Shown: positions 1 through 8,830 of the stretch, piece after piece | Layout of the letters: each line of letters opens with the position of its first letter | Position numbering within the stretch: the stretch's first letter is position 1 | Assembly (NCBI GenBank): GCA_030145275.1 | Contig: JAQYVV010000011.1 | Coordinates: forward strand, 1 to 64,000 | DNA from: Desulfurivibrionaceae bacterium | GTDB lineage: Bacteria > Desulfobacterota > Desulfobulbia > Desulfobulbales > VMSU01 | Direction of reading: 5' to 3' | DNA length: 64,000 nt | Program-made: the position numbers and the translations under genes | Notes under the pieces: generated by a model | What the model saw: the letters and a program-made list of their open reading frames with translations, nothing else | Databases searched by the model: none | What the model was told of the DNA's origin: nothing

Positions 1-963
1 AGGCAGATTGGCAAGTGCCGCCGGGGCTTCTCCTGCCACCAGGGTGATATTATGCAAACTAAAATGACTAATATTTGCCTTGATATTTTCCACTTCCTGG
101 GGGCTGCGTTCCAGCGCAAATATATGCAGTTGCGGGCAAAGCCTGGCTGTCTCCACCGAGATGGAACCGCTTCCTGCGCCGATGTCCCAAAAAACTCCGG
201 TTGCAGGCAGTTGCAAGGTATGGAGGGTGGCGGCCCGCACCTCATTCTTGGTGATCAATCCCCGGCTGTGGGTGATATCCTCTTCTCTGAGTCCAAGAGA
301 GAAAGATGTGTCCCGGATGTCATCATTTAGCGGTCTTTTGAGGATCATCACATTTAGATCGCTAAAACTTTGTGCCGCTATCTCGCCAAGGTTGCCTTGG
401 CTTAGTTTTTCGTCAGCCAATCCTAAATTTTCGCCAACAAAGATCTCATAGGAATCGGCTAATTTCGTCTTTCCACAGTTTTGCAAATGTGTAAGCAAAG
501 TTTCTGCCACCTTAGTTGGAGAATTATCCCTATCGGTCAATACCAGGACTTTTTCGTGTGGCAAAAGCAAACGGGCCAGATTACCAGCCTCGCGGCCGTG
601 CAGGCTGATAAAGGCCGCATCGTCCCAAGGTTCTTGAAAACGGGCAAAGGCGAGTTGCATGGAGGAAATGCCTGGGTGTATCTCAACAGACTTTGGGGGG
701 AAAGTCTGCAGCAACTTTCGTCCCACCCCATAAAATAGAGGGTCACCACTGGCCAAGATCGCCACATCAATTTTCTCTAATTGTTCAGCCACAGCTGCGA
801 TCATTTCTTTGACCGGCGCCATGGGGAGAACCTTTTGGTCACCCTGGCCAATAAGGTCTCCATACCTGCCCGCAGCAACTATACAACCGCAACGGCCAAC
901 AATCTGTTCCTGCTCAGTTGTTAGTTTATCACCGCCTATGCCAAGCAGATAAATCTTATGCAC
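1..963 (-). CDS. cbiET: Precorrin-6Y C5,15-methyltransferase / decarboxylating subunit fusion (CbiE-CbiT, CobL-like), truncated at window start
   Basis: Minus-strand reading from GTG at 963: VHKIYLLGIGGDKLTTEQEQIVGRCGCIVAAGRYGDL...LASGDPLFYGVGRKL...FWDIGAGSGSISVETARLCPQLHIFALERSPQEVENIK; open to the window edge; overlaps the cbiD stop by 8 nt. Missed by the ORF track (GTG start, truncated). Confidence 0.88.
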   Translation of the reverse strand, partial: MHKIYLLGIGGDKLTTEQEQIVGRCGCIVAAGRYGDLIGQGDQKVLPMAPVKEMIAAVAEQLEKIDVAILASGDPLFYGVGRKLLQTFPPKSVEIHPGISSMQLAFARFQEPWDDAAFISLHGREAGNLARLLLPHEKVLVLTDRDNSPTKVAETLLTHLQNCGKTKLADSYEIFVGENLGLADEKLSQGNLGEIAAQSFSDLNVMILKRPLNDDIRDTSFSLGLREEDITHSRGLITKNEVRAATLHTLQLPATGVFWDIGAGSGSISVETARLCPQLHIFALERSPQEVENIKANISHFSLHNITLVAGEAPAALANLP

Positions 964-2047
964 TTTCAACCACCTTGCCGTTTGAGTGGACAAGATAAAC
1001 AGTCACCTGAAGGCCGCTGACCTTTCTGGCATAATTCTTGGCCTGTGAACAGACCTCTTTAATCAAGTCGAATTCCTCTAAAGCTGCGAGCCGTTGGTAT
1101 ATTTCCCTGGCTGTGTTGACCCCTGCCAGTTTCTTAAGGATATCGGGGGCGGCCCCAAGATTTTTCAAGAAATCAACTGCCTGGTCTGCTCCCAGCGCAC
1201 CGTGTCGAACATGGGTATGGGGGGTTTGCATGGCTGCTTTCAAGATCTTGGCCCACATGCCGGATAAATGAATTTTTTTAAATTTCTTTTCACGGGCAGC
1301 CAGCAAGGAAAATTCCAGATAATCGCCCATCATGGCATAGGCCTCCTCGGCTAGATCGAGATGTTCCTGCACGGCCCGTTCTGAGGTGCGCCCGGTGGCG
1401 AGAACAATCTCAGTCAGGCCCGCTTCTTTAGCTACGTCCATGGAGGCCATGATGGTGGCAGTCCAGGCCTCTGCCGATACTGGACGCACAATACCTGTGG
1501 TGCCGAGGATCGAAAGACCGCCGACGATACCGAGCCGGTGATTTAGGGTCTTTTGGGCCAGTTTCTCGCCATCAGGAACGGAGATGGTTACTTCAATTGG
1601 CTCAAGGCAGCCGCTGTTTTTTAGCACCTCAGCCATGGCCTCTCTGATCATTTGCCGTGGCACTGGATTTATGGCCGCTTCGCCTACTTCTACAGCAAGG
1701 CCACGCTTGGTGACTGTGCCAACGCCAATCCCTCCCAGGATAATAATTTGTCCGCCGGCATCAGCAAAAGAGCCGCTGGTCAACCGGGCATAGGCGACAA
1801 TTTCCGCGCCATTGGTCACATCCGGGTCGTCGCCGGCATCCTTAATTATTGAAGCTCGAACTACCTGATTTTCTGTACCTAGGTCATGTATCAAAAAAGA
1901 AACCCGGCTGCCATCAGGAAAGGGGATTTCAACCCTATCATCCCGATGCTCGGCCACTAGCAGCTGTACCGCGGCCTTGGCTGCCGCGGCAGCGCAAGCG
2001 CCTGTGGTATAGCCGGATCGCAGTTTTCTATTTCGTTTTGTCGCCAT
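956..2047 (-). CDS. cbiD: Cobalt-precorrin-5B C1-methyltransferase CbiD
   Basis: MATKRNRKLRSGYTTGACAAAAAKAAV... typical CbiD N-terminus; the upstream 42 aa of the ORF-track call run through a palindromic repeat, so the start is set at 2047. Confidence 0.92.
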   Translation of the reverse strand: MATKRNRKLRSGYTTGACAAAAAKAAVQLLVAEHRDDRVEIPFPDGSRVSFLIHDLGTENQVVRASIIKDAGDDPDVTNGAEIVAYARLTSGSFADAGGQIIILGGIGVGTVTKRGLAVEVGEAAINPVPRQMIREAMAEVLKNSGCLEPIEVTISVPDGEKLAQKTLNHRLGIVGGLSILGTTGIVRPVSAEAWTATIMASMDVAKEAGLTEIVLATGRTSERAVQEHLDLAEEAYAMMGDYLEFSLLAAREKKFKKIHLSGMWAKILKAAMQTPHTHVRHGALGADQAVDFLKNLGAAPDILKKLAGVNTAREIYQRLAALEEFDLIKEVCSQAKNYARKVSGLQVTVYLVHSNGKVVESA

Positions 2048-2127
2048 ATCTTTTTCTTCGGGTAATGCTGGGACCTGTTTTGTAAATATTCGGCTAACAC
2101 TGGAAAACAACAATAACAAATAAAATG

Positions 2128-2233
2128 TAAATGTTCGGCAACGCTTCAGATGCGCCCGATCAGGCTGACTCACGTAGAACTACTACGCTTCGCCAACCTG
2201 ATCGAACACATCTGAAGCGTTGCCGAACATTTA
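2128..2233. repeat. Large palindromic element (25-bp perfect arms) between cbiC and cbiD
   Basis: TAAATGTTCGGCAACGCTTCAGATG ... CATCTGAAGCGTTGCCGAACATTTA, with nested CGATCAGG/CCTGATCG and inner CGTAG-aacta-CTACG. Confidence 0.9.
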
Positions 2234-2235
2234 CC

Positions 2236-2874
2236 CTATTTTTGACTAGGAACCAGTCTCAGTAAGGCATTGACGATTGCTGCTGCCACGGGGCTGCCAC
2301 CCTTTCTTCCTAAGGCTGTAATATGAGCATATTGTTTTTGGGAGAGCAGCTCCTTGCTTTCCGCCGCATTGACAAATCCCACCGGAACGCCAATCACCAG
2401 GTCCGGCTTGGGGCCTGTTCCCTGTTCGATCAATTCCATCACTTTGAGTAAGGCAGTTGGGGCGTTGCCAATGGCCACAATGCCAATATTTTCAAGGAGC
2501 CCCTGCTCAATTGCCACTTCTGATCTGGTTTTCCCTGCAGATTTTGCCGTTAAAGCAACCTCATGATCGGCCACTTTACAGATCACCTTGCCGCCCCATT
2601 GAGATAAAATATTCTTGCTTACCCCGGCTGCCACCATATTGACGTCAGTTAGGATATTTTTACCACTGCTAATTGCGCTGAGAGCCGCTGTGACCGCATC
2701 TGCAGAAAAATTTAGATTCTCTGCAAAGGAAAAATCCCCGGTGGCATGAATGACCCGTTGCACCACAGCAAATTGTTCCTGCGTATGCTTGGTTGGCCCT
2801 AGCTCTGAGGCAATAATTCGGAAACTTTCCGCTTCGATTTCTGCTGGTTTTATCTTTTGTATTTTTACATCCAT
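2236..2874 (-). CDS. cbiC: Cobalt-precorrin-8 methylmutase CbiC
   Basis: MDVKIQKIKPAEIEAESFRIIASELG...VVQRVIHATGDFSFAENL...DVNMVAAG, CbiC/CobH family pattern. Confidence 0.93.
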   Translation of the reverse strand: MDVKIQKIKPAEIEAESFRIIASELGPTKHTQEQFAVVQRVIHATGDFSFAENLNFSADAVTAALSAISSGKNILTDVNMVAAGVSKNILSQWGGKVICKVADHEVALTAKSAGKTRSEVAIEQGLLENIGIVAIGNAPTALLKVMELIEQGTGPKPDLVIGVPVGFVNAAESKELLSQKQYAHITALGRKGGSPVAAAIVNALLRLVPSQK

Positions 2875-2918
2875 ACTATCTCACCAATGTTTGCCAGCAT
2901 TATAATCATCTCCTACTC

Positions 2919-3095
2919 GTAACTGTTCAGCTGCACCCCATCTGCGCGCGAACAGGACTTCCAGCATACCGATGTGTCGAAGTCTCACTTTGTTCGCTTA
3001 TCTGCTGAAAGGCTTGTTCAGACAGACCTGGGGCACATCTAAAAAGTTACAATTCGGTGGTTATGCCCGTTTTGGGGTCCTAGCTGAATAGTTAC
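2919..3095. repeat. Imperfect inverted-repeat element between cbiA and cbiC; one arm recurs near rtcB
   Basis: Left arm GTAACTGTTCAGCTGCACCCCA, right arm TGGGGTCCTAGCTGAATAGTTAC; right-arm region matches 59892-59936. Confidence 0.75.
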
Positions 3096-3097
3096 TC

Positions 3098-4450
3098 CTA
3101 CTCTTTATTCTCACAAAATCTAACAAAATTATCGGCGATTTCCGGGCTGAAAGCAAAATGTAGATGTAAATAACTGCCAAGTGTATTTTTAAGCAGATAG
3201 CCCTCTTGTCGGTCATCGGCAAGATTGTATAGCCGAGCTACCGGGCCGGGCATCTCATCTATTTCTGAATAATGAAATTCATGTCCCCTTACTGTCTGAG
3301 CTTTAGCTCCGAACATGGAGGTCGTAGCGAAGTGAGCCTCTCGATATCCTAAGGCTACACGGCCCTTTTTCATTCTGGCCCGAACCGGATACACAGCGGC
3401 CATGGGGAAAAATCTATTTTCGGTATTGGTGATCCCTTCGGTCAGGTACATAAAACCGCCACATTCAGCATACAGTGGTTTTCCGGCGGCAGACCAGGTT
3501 TGAATTTCATCGAGCATCGTGGTGTTTTCTGACAATTTTTCGGCATACATTTCTGGATAACCGCCGCCAAGGTAGATCGCGTCCAGATGAGAGGGCAGGT
3601 TTCTGTCCGCCAAAGGGCTGAACTGCACAATTTCTGCCCCAGCATTACGCAAGAGGTCCAAGTTGTCCTCATAATAAAAACAAAAGGCCCGGTCACGGGC
3701 AATTCCGATCCTGACTTTCTTGGTTCTATTTTCTCTCTTTTCTGCATTGCTGCTTTCAGCCATATGACCGTGAGCGGGTAGGGCAGCAGAAAATTCCAGC
3801 AAGCGCTCAAGATCAATATGCTGGCTAACAGCTGTTGCCAGGTGATCAATCGACGTTCTGCTTATTGGGTCTTCGTCACCCATGTGGAGACCAAGATGTC
3901 GGTCTGGAATAGTAAAATTTACTTCCCTGGGCAGATATCCAAGGATTTCAGTCTGGCAATGCTGCCTGACAGCTGCAGAAAGAAGTTCAAGATGCCTGGG
4001 GCTGCCCACTCGATTAAAGATAACTCCAGCAAGCTGCACCTGTGGGTCCAGCGTTTCAAAACCCTTGACCACTGCGGCCATACTTTCTGCTGTGGAGCGG
4101 GCGTCCACCACCAGCAGCACCGGCAGGTCAAGGACCTTGGCCAGGGCCGCACTTGAAGATTCACTGCCGTCAAAAAGGCCCATAACTCCCTCCACCACAG
4201 AGACATCTGCGTTTAGGCCATGTTTGCCAAAAGAGGACTTTACAAAATCTTGACCGCACATCCAAAGATCTAAGTTTCTCGACACTTGGCCGGTAACCAG
4301 TTTGTGCAGGGTTGGGTCAATAAAATCCGGGCCGCACTTAAACGGCTGGACCTTTAGCCCCTTTTTCCGCAGGGCTGCCATAATCCCCAAGGTAAGGGTG
4401 GTCTTGCCGCAACCGCTGTGGGTGCCGGCAATAAGAAATGATTGTTGCAT
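3098..4450 (-). CDS. cbiA: Cobyrinate a,c-diamide synthase
   Basis: MQQSFLIAGTHSGCGKTTLTLGIMAALRKKGLKVQPFKCGPDFIDPTLH ... AIYLGGGYPEMYAEKL ... ECGGFMYLTEGI. Confidence 0.95.
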   Translation of the reverse strand: MQQSFLIAGTHSGCGKTTLTLGIMAALRKKGLKVQPFKCGPDFIDPTLHKLVTGQVSRNLDLWMCGQDFVKSSFGKHGLNADVSVVEGVMGLFDGSESSSAALAKVLDLPVLLVVDARSTAESMAAVVKGFETLDPQVQLAGVIFNRVGSPRHLELLSAAVRQHCQTEILGYLPREVNFTIPDRHLGLHMGDEDPISRTSIDHLATAVSQHIDLERLLEFSAALPAHGHMAESSNAEKRENRTKKVRIGIARDRAFCFYYEDNLDLLRNAGAEIVQFSPLADRNLPSHLDAIYLGGGYPEMYAEKLSENTTMLDEIQTWSAAGKPLYAECGGFMYLTEGITNTENRFFPMAAVYPVRARMKKGRVALGYREAHFATTSMFGAKAQTVRGHEFHYSEIDEMPGPVARLYNLADDRQEGYLLKNTLGSYLHLHFAFSPEIADNFVRFCENKE

Positions 4451-4501
4451 AGTCTTTTATCTCTTTATGGGAGAAGCAGTAAAATATCACACCTCGGATA
4501 A

Positions 4502-5434
4502 TCAAAACAGTTTCGGGTACAATATTTCAGCAATCCCGCCTATTCCTTCAAGCAGACGCAATGTAGGGCGACTTACCAGTTTTTCGTCAACAATATACAC
4601 CTGGTCTTCGCGAACTGCCTTGATGGCTGAAAAACCGGGTTCAGAGAGTAATTGTTGCCGGTCTATTTTATTCATAACTCCAACCTGGGCCAAAAAAACA
4701 TCAATCTCATGGGCGTGGGAGAGGATGCGTTCCTTGCCGTAGTTTGCGATATTGGTATTTCGCACTTGATTGGCATCAATAGCTACATTTATGCCTCCTG
4801 CGCTGCTCAAAACAAACATGGTCATACTGGATGGGGCAAAGGTTTTCATTTTTCGGTGGATTGCCTCAAAGTACACCCGGCGTCGTTTCTCTGCCGGGAT
4901 GAGTGCCACCTTTTCTTTGATAGCTTCCAGTTCCTGCTGAAAGTTGTACACCATCTCTGTCGCTTGCGACTCTCGCCCTGTTAGGAGGCCCAGTTGTTGC
5001 CAGTAGAGATAGGTATCCTCCATATTGGTCGGCTGTAAGGAGACCACCGTGATGCCGGTCAGTTGAAGCTTGGCGATCAGTTGCGGGTAAGCCTGGGCAA
5101 TCATGGGGCGGATCAACACTAAATCAGGGCGTGCCGCGATAAATTTTTCCGCATCCTCCCGGTAGCTGAATCTTTTTTTATCATTGGCCCCAGCCGGGAA
5201 ATCATCACCTTTAGTAACACCGATAATCTCCTCATCAAGTCCCAAAGAAAAAAGATTCTCAGTGTGGGCGCCGTAGAGGGAAATAATTCGAGAAAAAGGT
5301 TTGCTTATGTTTAGCAGCTGTCCTCCAGCATCGGTGATAGTTTGGGCATAAACGGATGTAGTGGAGAGAAGCATTGTCGCAAATCCAAAAACAATAAAGC
5401 ACCATTTATTTATGTTTACACTCATATTGTCCAT
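4502..5434 (-). CDS. Periplasmic corrinoid/siderophore-type ABC transporter substrate-binding protein (BtuF-like)
   Basis: Signal peptide; FSRIISLYGAHTENLFSLGLDEEIIGVT...ARPDLVLIRP; adjacent to btuCD-like genes. Confidence 0.85.
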   Translation of the reverse strand: MDNMSVNINKWCFIVFGFATMLLSTTSVYAQTITDAGGQLLNISKPFSRIISLYGAHTENLFSLGLDEEIIGVTKGDDFPAGANDKKRFSYREDAEKFIAARPDLVLIRPMIAQAYPQLIAKLQLTGITVVSLQPTNMEDTYLYWQQLGLLTGRESQATEMVYNFQQELEAIKEKVALIPAEKRRRVYFEAIHRKMKTFAPSSMTMFVLSSAGGINVAIDANQVRNTNIANYGKERILSHAHEIDVFLAQVGVMNKIDRQQLLSEPGFSAIKAVREDQVYIVDEKLVSRPTLRLLEGIGGIAEILYPKLF

Positions 5435-5444
5435 CCGTTATTTT

Positions 5445-5483
5445 TTTCAACTTTCAACTTTCAACTTTCAACTTTCAACTTTC
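5445..5483. repeat. Heptanucleotide tandem repeat (TTTCAAC)5 plus partial unit
   Basis: tttcaactttcaactttcaactttcaactttcaactttc, intergenic between the ATPase gene and the SBP gene. Confidence 0.95.
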
Positions 5484-5490
5484 GTCTCTT

Positions 5491-6270
5491 CTAATATCTA
5501 AACGAAACCTGCCAGGCCCCGCAAAAATCATCAAATTGAACTCTGCTCTCCACCCCGAAGACTGCCCTGATATTTTCTGCGTTGAGAACCTCCTCTTTAG
5601 GACCAGCGCAGTGGATAGCGCCCTCTTTCATGAAGATCAACTCATCACAATAAGCGGCCGCTAAATTGAGGTTGTGAACCACCGCGATCACGGTTTTCCC
5701 TTCTTCTTCTACTCGCCGTCTGCTCACCTTGAAAATCTCCAGGGTATGCTGAATGTCAAGGTTGGAAGTAGCCTCATCAAGTAGTAAAACCGGGGTGTCC
5801 TGGGCCAGAGATCGGGCCACAACTACTCGTTGTTTTTCACCGCCTGAAAGCTCGGGCACAAGGCGATCCTGCATCTCAGAAATGCCAATTTCAGCCATGG
5901 CCTTATGGGCCTTGAGCATATCATCACTTTGCGGCATCCCAAATCTGGGGATATAGGGGTGTCGTCCCATGAGCACTACTTCCATCACCGTAAAGGCGAA
6001 ATTAATGCCAAAGTCCTGGGGCACCAGGGCCACTTCTCTGGCCAGGTCTCGCCTGGAAAAATCATTGAGCGATCGTCCCTGGTATTCCACTTCTCCTGCT
6101 TGCGGCTTTCGGTTGGCGATTAACAGATCAAGCAGGGTCGATTTGCCGCAGCCGTTGGGACCGACCAGTCCATATAGTTTCCCTGGGGGCAGCTGCAGGG
6201 AGACACTGCGAACTGCGGGTTTTGTATCATAGGCAAAGGTGGCATTTGTAAGGGTAAAACCATCAGTCAT
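5491..6270 (-). CDS. btuD: ABC transporter ATP-binding protein (BtuD/FecE type)
   Basis: GLVGPNGCGKSTLLDLL (Walker A), LSGGEKQRVVVARSLAQDTPVLLLDEATSNLD. Confidence 0.9.
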   Translation of the reverse strand: MTDGFTLTNATFAYDTKPAVRSVSLQLPPGKLYGLVGPNGCGKSTLLDLLIANRKPQAGEVEYQGRSLNDFSRRDLAREVALVPQDFGINFAFTVMEVVLMGRHPYIPRFGMPQSDDMLKAHKAMAEIGISEMQDRLVPELSGGEKQRVVVARSLAQDTPVLLLDEATSNLDIQHTLEIFKVSRRRVEEEGKTVIAVVHNLNLAAAYCDELIFMKEGAIHCAGPKEEVLNAENIRAVFGVESRVQFDDFCGAWQVSFRY

Positions 6271-7309
6271 GACCTATCCCCATCTGCCGTTTGCGAAATA
6301 TATAACAGAAAAACGGGCCGCCAATTAGCGCGGTCAATACCCCGACAGGTACCTCAGCTGGCAAAACGGCACGACTTAAAGTGTCGGCTGCCAGGAGTAA
6401 AATAGCTCCTGCCAGCATCGAGACCAGCAGCAATTTACGGTTGTCCGGGCCCACTAAGGAGCGCATCAGATGCGGGACTATAAGACCGATAAAGCCGATG
6501 ATCCCAGAGACCGAGACGCAGGCCGCGGCCAAAAGCGAGGCGGTAACCAGTAATATTTTTCGTACCCGTGCGGTATCTACCCCCAAAGAGTCAGAACTGC
6601 GCTGGCCAAGGGACATGATGTTGAGATCACGTCCATAAAAAATAGCCACCACCACTCCGGCCAGAACACACCATAAAACCAGCCATACCTCAGGCCAGGT
6701 TTTGGAGGCAAAGCTGCCCATAAGCCAAAAGATGATGACTGCCACTTGCTCATCGGCCATGTATTTAATAAAACTCAAACCCGCAGAGAGAATGGCTCCG
6801 ACAATAACACCGGAGAGGATCAAGGTGTTGGCAGACATCTGACCGTCAAAGGAAGAAAGATGTAGAACCACGATCAAAGTGGCGACCGCGCCAATAAAGG
6901 CAAAAAGAGGCACCGAGTAGGGTCCCAGAATGGCGATATTTGCCAACAATGCCAGGGCGGCGCCAAAGGCTGCTCCGGCAGAGATACCAAGGGTATAGGG
7001 GTCGGCCAAGGGGTTCAATAAAATGCCCTGGAAAAGAGTGCCGGATACGGCAAGACCCGCGCCAACCACCACTGCAGTCAAAATCCTGGGCAGGCGCACA
7101 TCCATAACCACCACCGACCATACAGGATCAAGGCCGCTTAGAAACGAGGCATCACCGCTCAATCTGGCCATAATAATCTGCAATACCTCCAGCGGCTGGA
7201 TTTTGATATAACCCATACCGGTGGAGGCAACAACAGCTCCAATGACAGCTAGCAGCAATACAATGCTTATTAAAATAAAAGAACGCTCCGAACCTCGCTT
7301 TGCACGCAT
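6263..7309 (-). CDS. btuC: ABC transporter permease (BtuC/FecCD family)
   Basis: Multi-TM; VVMDVRLPRILTAVVVGAGLAVSGTLFQGILLNPLADPYTLGISAGAAFGAALAL; GIIGFIGLIVPHLMRSLVGPDNRKLL. Confidence 0.92.
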   Translation of the reverse strand: MRAKRGSERSFILISIVLLLAVIGAVVASTGMGYIKIQPLEVLQIIMARLSGDASFLSGLDPVWSVVVMDVRLPRILTAVVVGAGLAVSGTLFQGILLNPLADPYTLGISAGAAFGAALALLANIAILGPYSVPLFAFIGAVATLIVVLHLSSFDGQMSANTLILSGVIVGAILSAGLSFIKYMADEQVAVIIFWLMGSFASKTWPEVWLVLWCVLAGVVVAIFYGRDLNIMSLGQRSSDSLGVDTARVRKILLVTASLLAAACVSVSGIIGFIGLIVPHLMRSLVGPDNRKLLLVSMLAGAILLLAADTLSRAVLPAEVPVGVLTALIGGPFFCYIFRKRQMGIGHD

Positions 7310-7318
7310 ACTTCGTCC

Positions 7319-8323
7319 TTACAGTCCGAGACCATTGTCTTGAGCTGCATCTTTGATATTGGCAATAAAGATGGCCGCAAAATTTTCATTTTCACCCAGA
7401 CCATGCAGATCAACCTCCACCTCAATTCCTTTGGCGAGAAGCATGCTTTTCAAGGAGTCAGCCTCGTCACCGGCCATATCATCTTTAGCATGAACTCCGG
7501 CTACGGTCATCAGGGGCTTCAGGTAGACTTTTTCGATCTTTTCCCGAGCCATTTCTCTAAACAATAACTCAGTGGAGGGAAAACCCTCAACCATGCTCAC
7601 GTAGGTGTGAACCTCTGGATACATGTGCCGCATGACCTCGGCAAATTCGACATAACCCCCGGTGGAAAAATGATCGTTGCCATGTCCCATATAGACCAGG
7701 GCTGCTCCATTTTTTCGGGCTTGGCTCACATCATCCGCCAGAGCCCGTGCGGCGCGTTCTATATCATGATGGTACTCATGCTCAATACCCGGCACCCCAA
7801 AAGCAGGTCGTCCCAGAACTACCTTTTGTAGCGGCATGTTCCGTTTTTTTATGGTCTTGATGCTGTTAAAGGCATCAGCATAAGATGAAAGGTCGGCATA
7901 CTCCTCTGCGGCGGCAATATGGGTAGGCTGGAGAATTATATAGCCATAGCCTTCATCCTGTAGATCGGCGATGGTGGCCAGGGGGCCTTTTACCATCAGG
8001 ACTTCTGTGGGGACACTTGGGTTGGAGGATAGAAATACCTGGTCGTCTCGGCGCTCACGCCATATTCGACGAATGATGCTGGAGGTAAAAGACAGTCGTA
8101 CTTCTACTTCAGGGTATGCTTTTTCTACTGCATGGAAAATGTCCAAAATCCCCGGTAGGCCAGCCACATGGCTGGTGCCAAAGACGGCCAGAACAATGGC
8201 CGGTTTCTCTGAAGGAACATTTACGGTTGCGCCAAAAGATTGGCTGTTGGCTTGCAAGACAATAAGCAGGGCTACGAGCAAACATTTAATTTTCATGGTT
8301 ATCTCCACATGCTTTGAAGGCAA
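7319..8323 (-). CDS. cbiK: Sirohydrochlorin cobaltochelatase CbiK with signal peptide (periplasmic CbiK type)
   Basis: MKIKCLLVALLIVLQANSQSFG signal; AIVLAVFGTSHVAGLPGILDIFHAVEKAYPEVEVRLSFTSSIIRRIW; MGHGNDHFSTG; MTVAGVHAKDDMAGDEADSLKSML. Likely start at 8293. Confidence 0.9.
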   Translation of the reverse strand: MPSKHVEITMKIKCLLVALLIVLQANSQSFGATVNVPSEKPAIVLAVFGTSHVAGLPGILDIFHAVEKAYPEVEVRLSFTSSIIRRIWRERRDDQVFLSSNPSVPTEVLMVKGPLATIADLQDEGYGYIILQPTHIAAAEEYADLSSYADAFNSIKTIKKRNMPLQKVVLGRPAFGVPGIEHEYHHDIERAARALADDVSQARKNGAALVYMGHGNDHFSTGGYVEFAEVMRHMYPEVHTYVSMVEGFPSTELLFREMAREKIEKVYLKPLMTVAGVHAKDDMAGDEADSLKSMLLAKGIEVEVDLHGLGENENFAAIFIANIKDAAQDNGLGL

Positions 8324-8375
8324 AGCATCGTTCCCGCGCGTTTATTTAGAATAAACACCCAGGTGACCCGAGGCA

Positions 8376-8416
8376 AAAAAAAATCCCCGGACCGATTAAT
8401 ATCGACCCGGGGATTT
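8376..8416 (-). terminator. Rho-independent terminator of cobalamin riboswitch 1
   Basis: Minus strand AATCCCCGGGTCGATATTAATCGGTCCGGGGATTTTTTTTT: about 15-bp stem then U-tract. Confidence 0.85.
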
Positions 8417-8473
8417 CCCAATTTTACCCACGAGATCAGACCACTCCCTTGTCCACGGGGCGAGATCAACTGT

Positions 8474-8635
8474 TTTCAGGCAGGTCTTCTGACTCCCGGA
8501 TCGGTCTACTCATCGTGTCTTCCCATACGCTTCTGGCGTACAGTGACATCTACGATTTTCGTCCCCGGTTACAGCGGCGGGCCCGTCCCTGAATTACACA
8601 GGGTTCCCTTTTTAGCATAAAATGCACCTGAAAGT
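8474..8635 (-). promoter_or_regulatory. Cobalamin riboswitch 1 (upstream of cbiK)
   Basis: Minus strand ...CTTTCAGGTGCAT...GGGAACCCTGTGTAATTCAGGGACGGGCCCGCCGCTGTAACCGGGGACGAAAATCGTAGATGTCACTGTACGCC...GGGAAGACACGATGAGTAGACC...GGAGTCAGAAGACCTGCC (B12 box). Confidence 0.95.
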
Positions 8636-8637
8636 GC

Positions 8638-8668
8638 TCTTTTACAAAATTTATTGTTATCAGTCAAG
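8638..8668 (-). promoter_or_regulatory. Candidate sigma70-type promoter for riboswitch 1 transcript
   Basis: Minus strand TTGACT-17 nt-TAAAAG; the same layout precedes riboswitches 2 and 3. Confidence 0.5.
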
Positions 8669-8830
8669 GGGTACTCATGTAGTCCCGGATATTCGAGATA
8701 AGATCTGGCGAGATAATGGGGGAAGGAACGTAGCGAGATGCCTAATGCAAATTAAAAATTGAGCCTACAAAATTTCAACTACACAAGTTAGGGCTACTCT
8801 TATATTATGAAATAGCCAGATTTTTTAGCC

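Noticed and set aside
52-738. Plus-strand ORFs 52-330, 80-451, 481-738
   Set aside because: Antisense shadows of the clear minus-strand cbiET reading frame.
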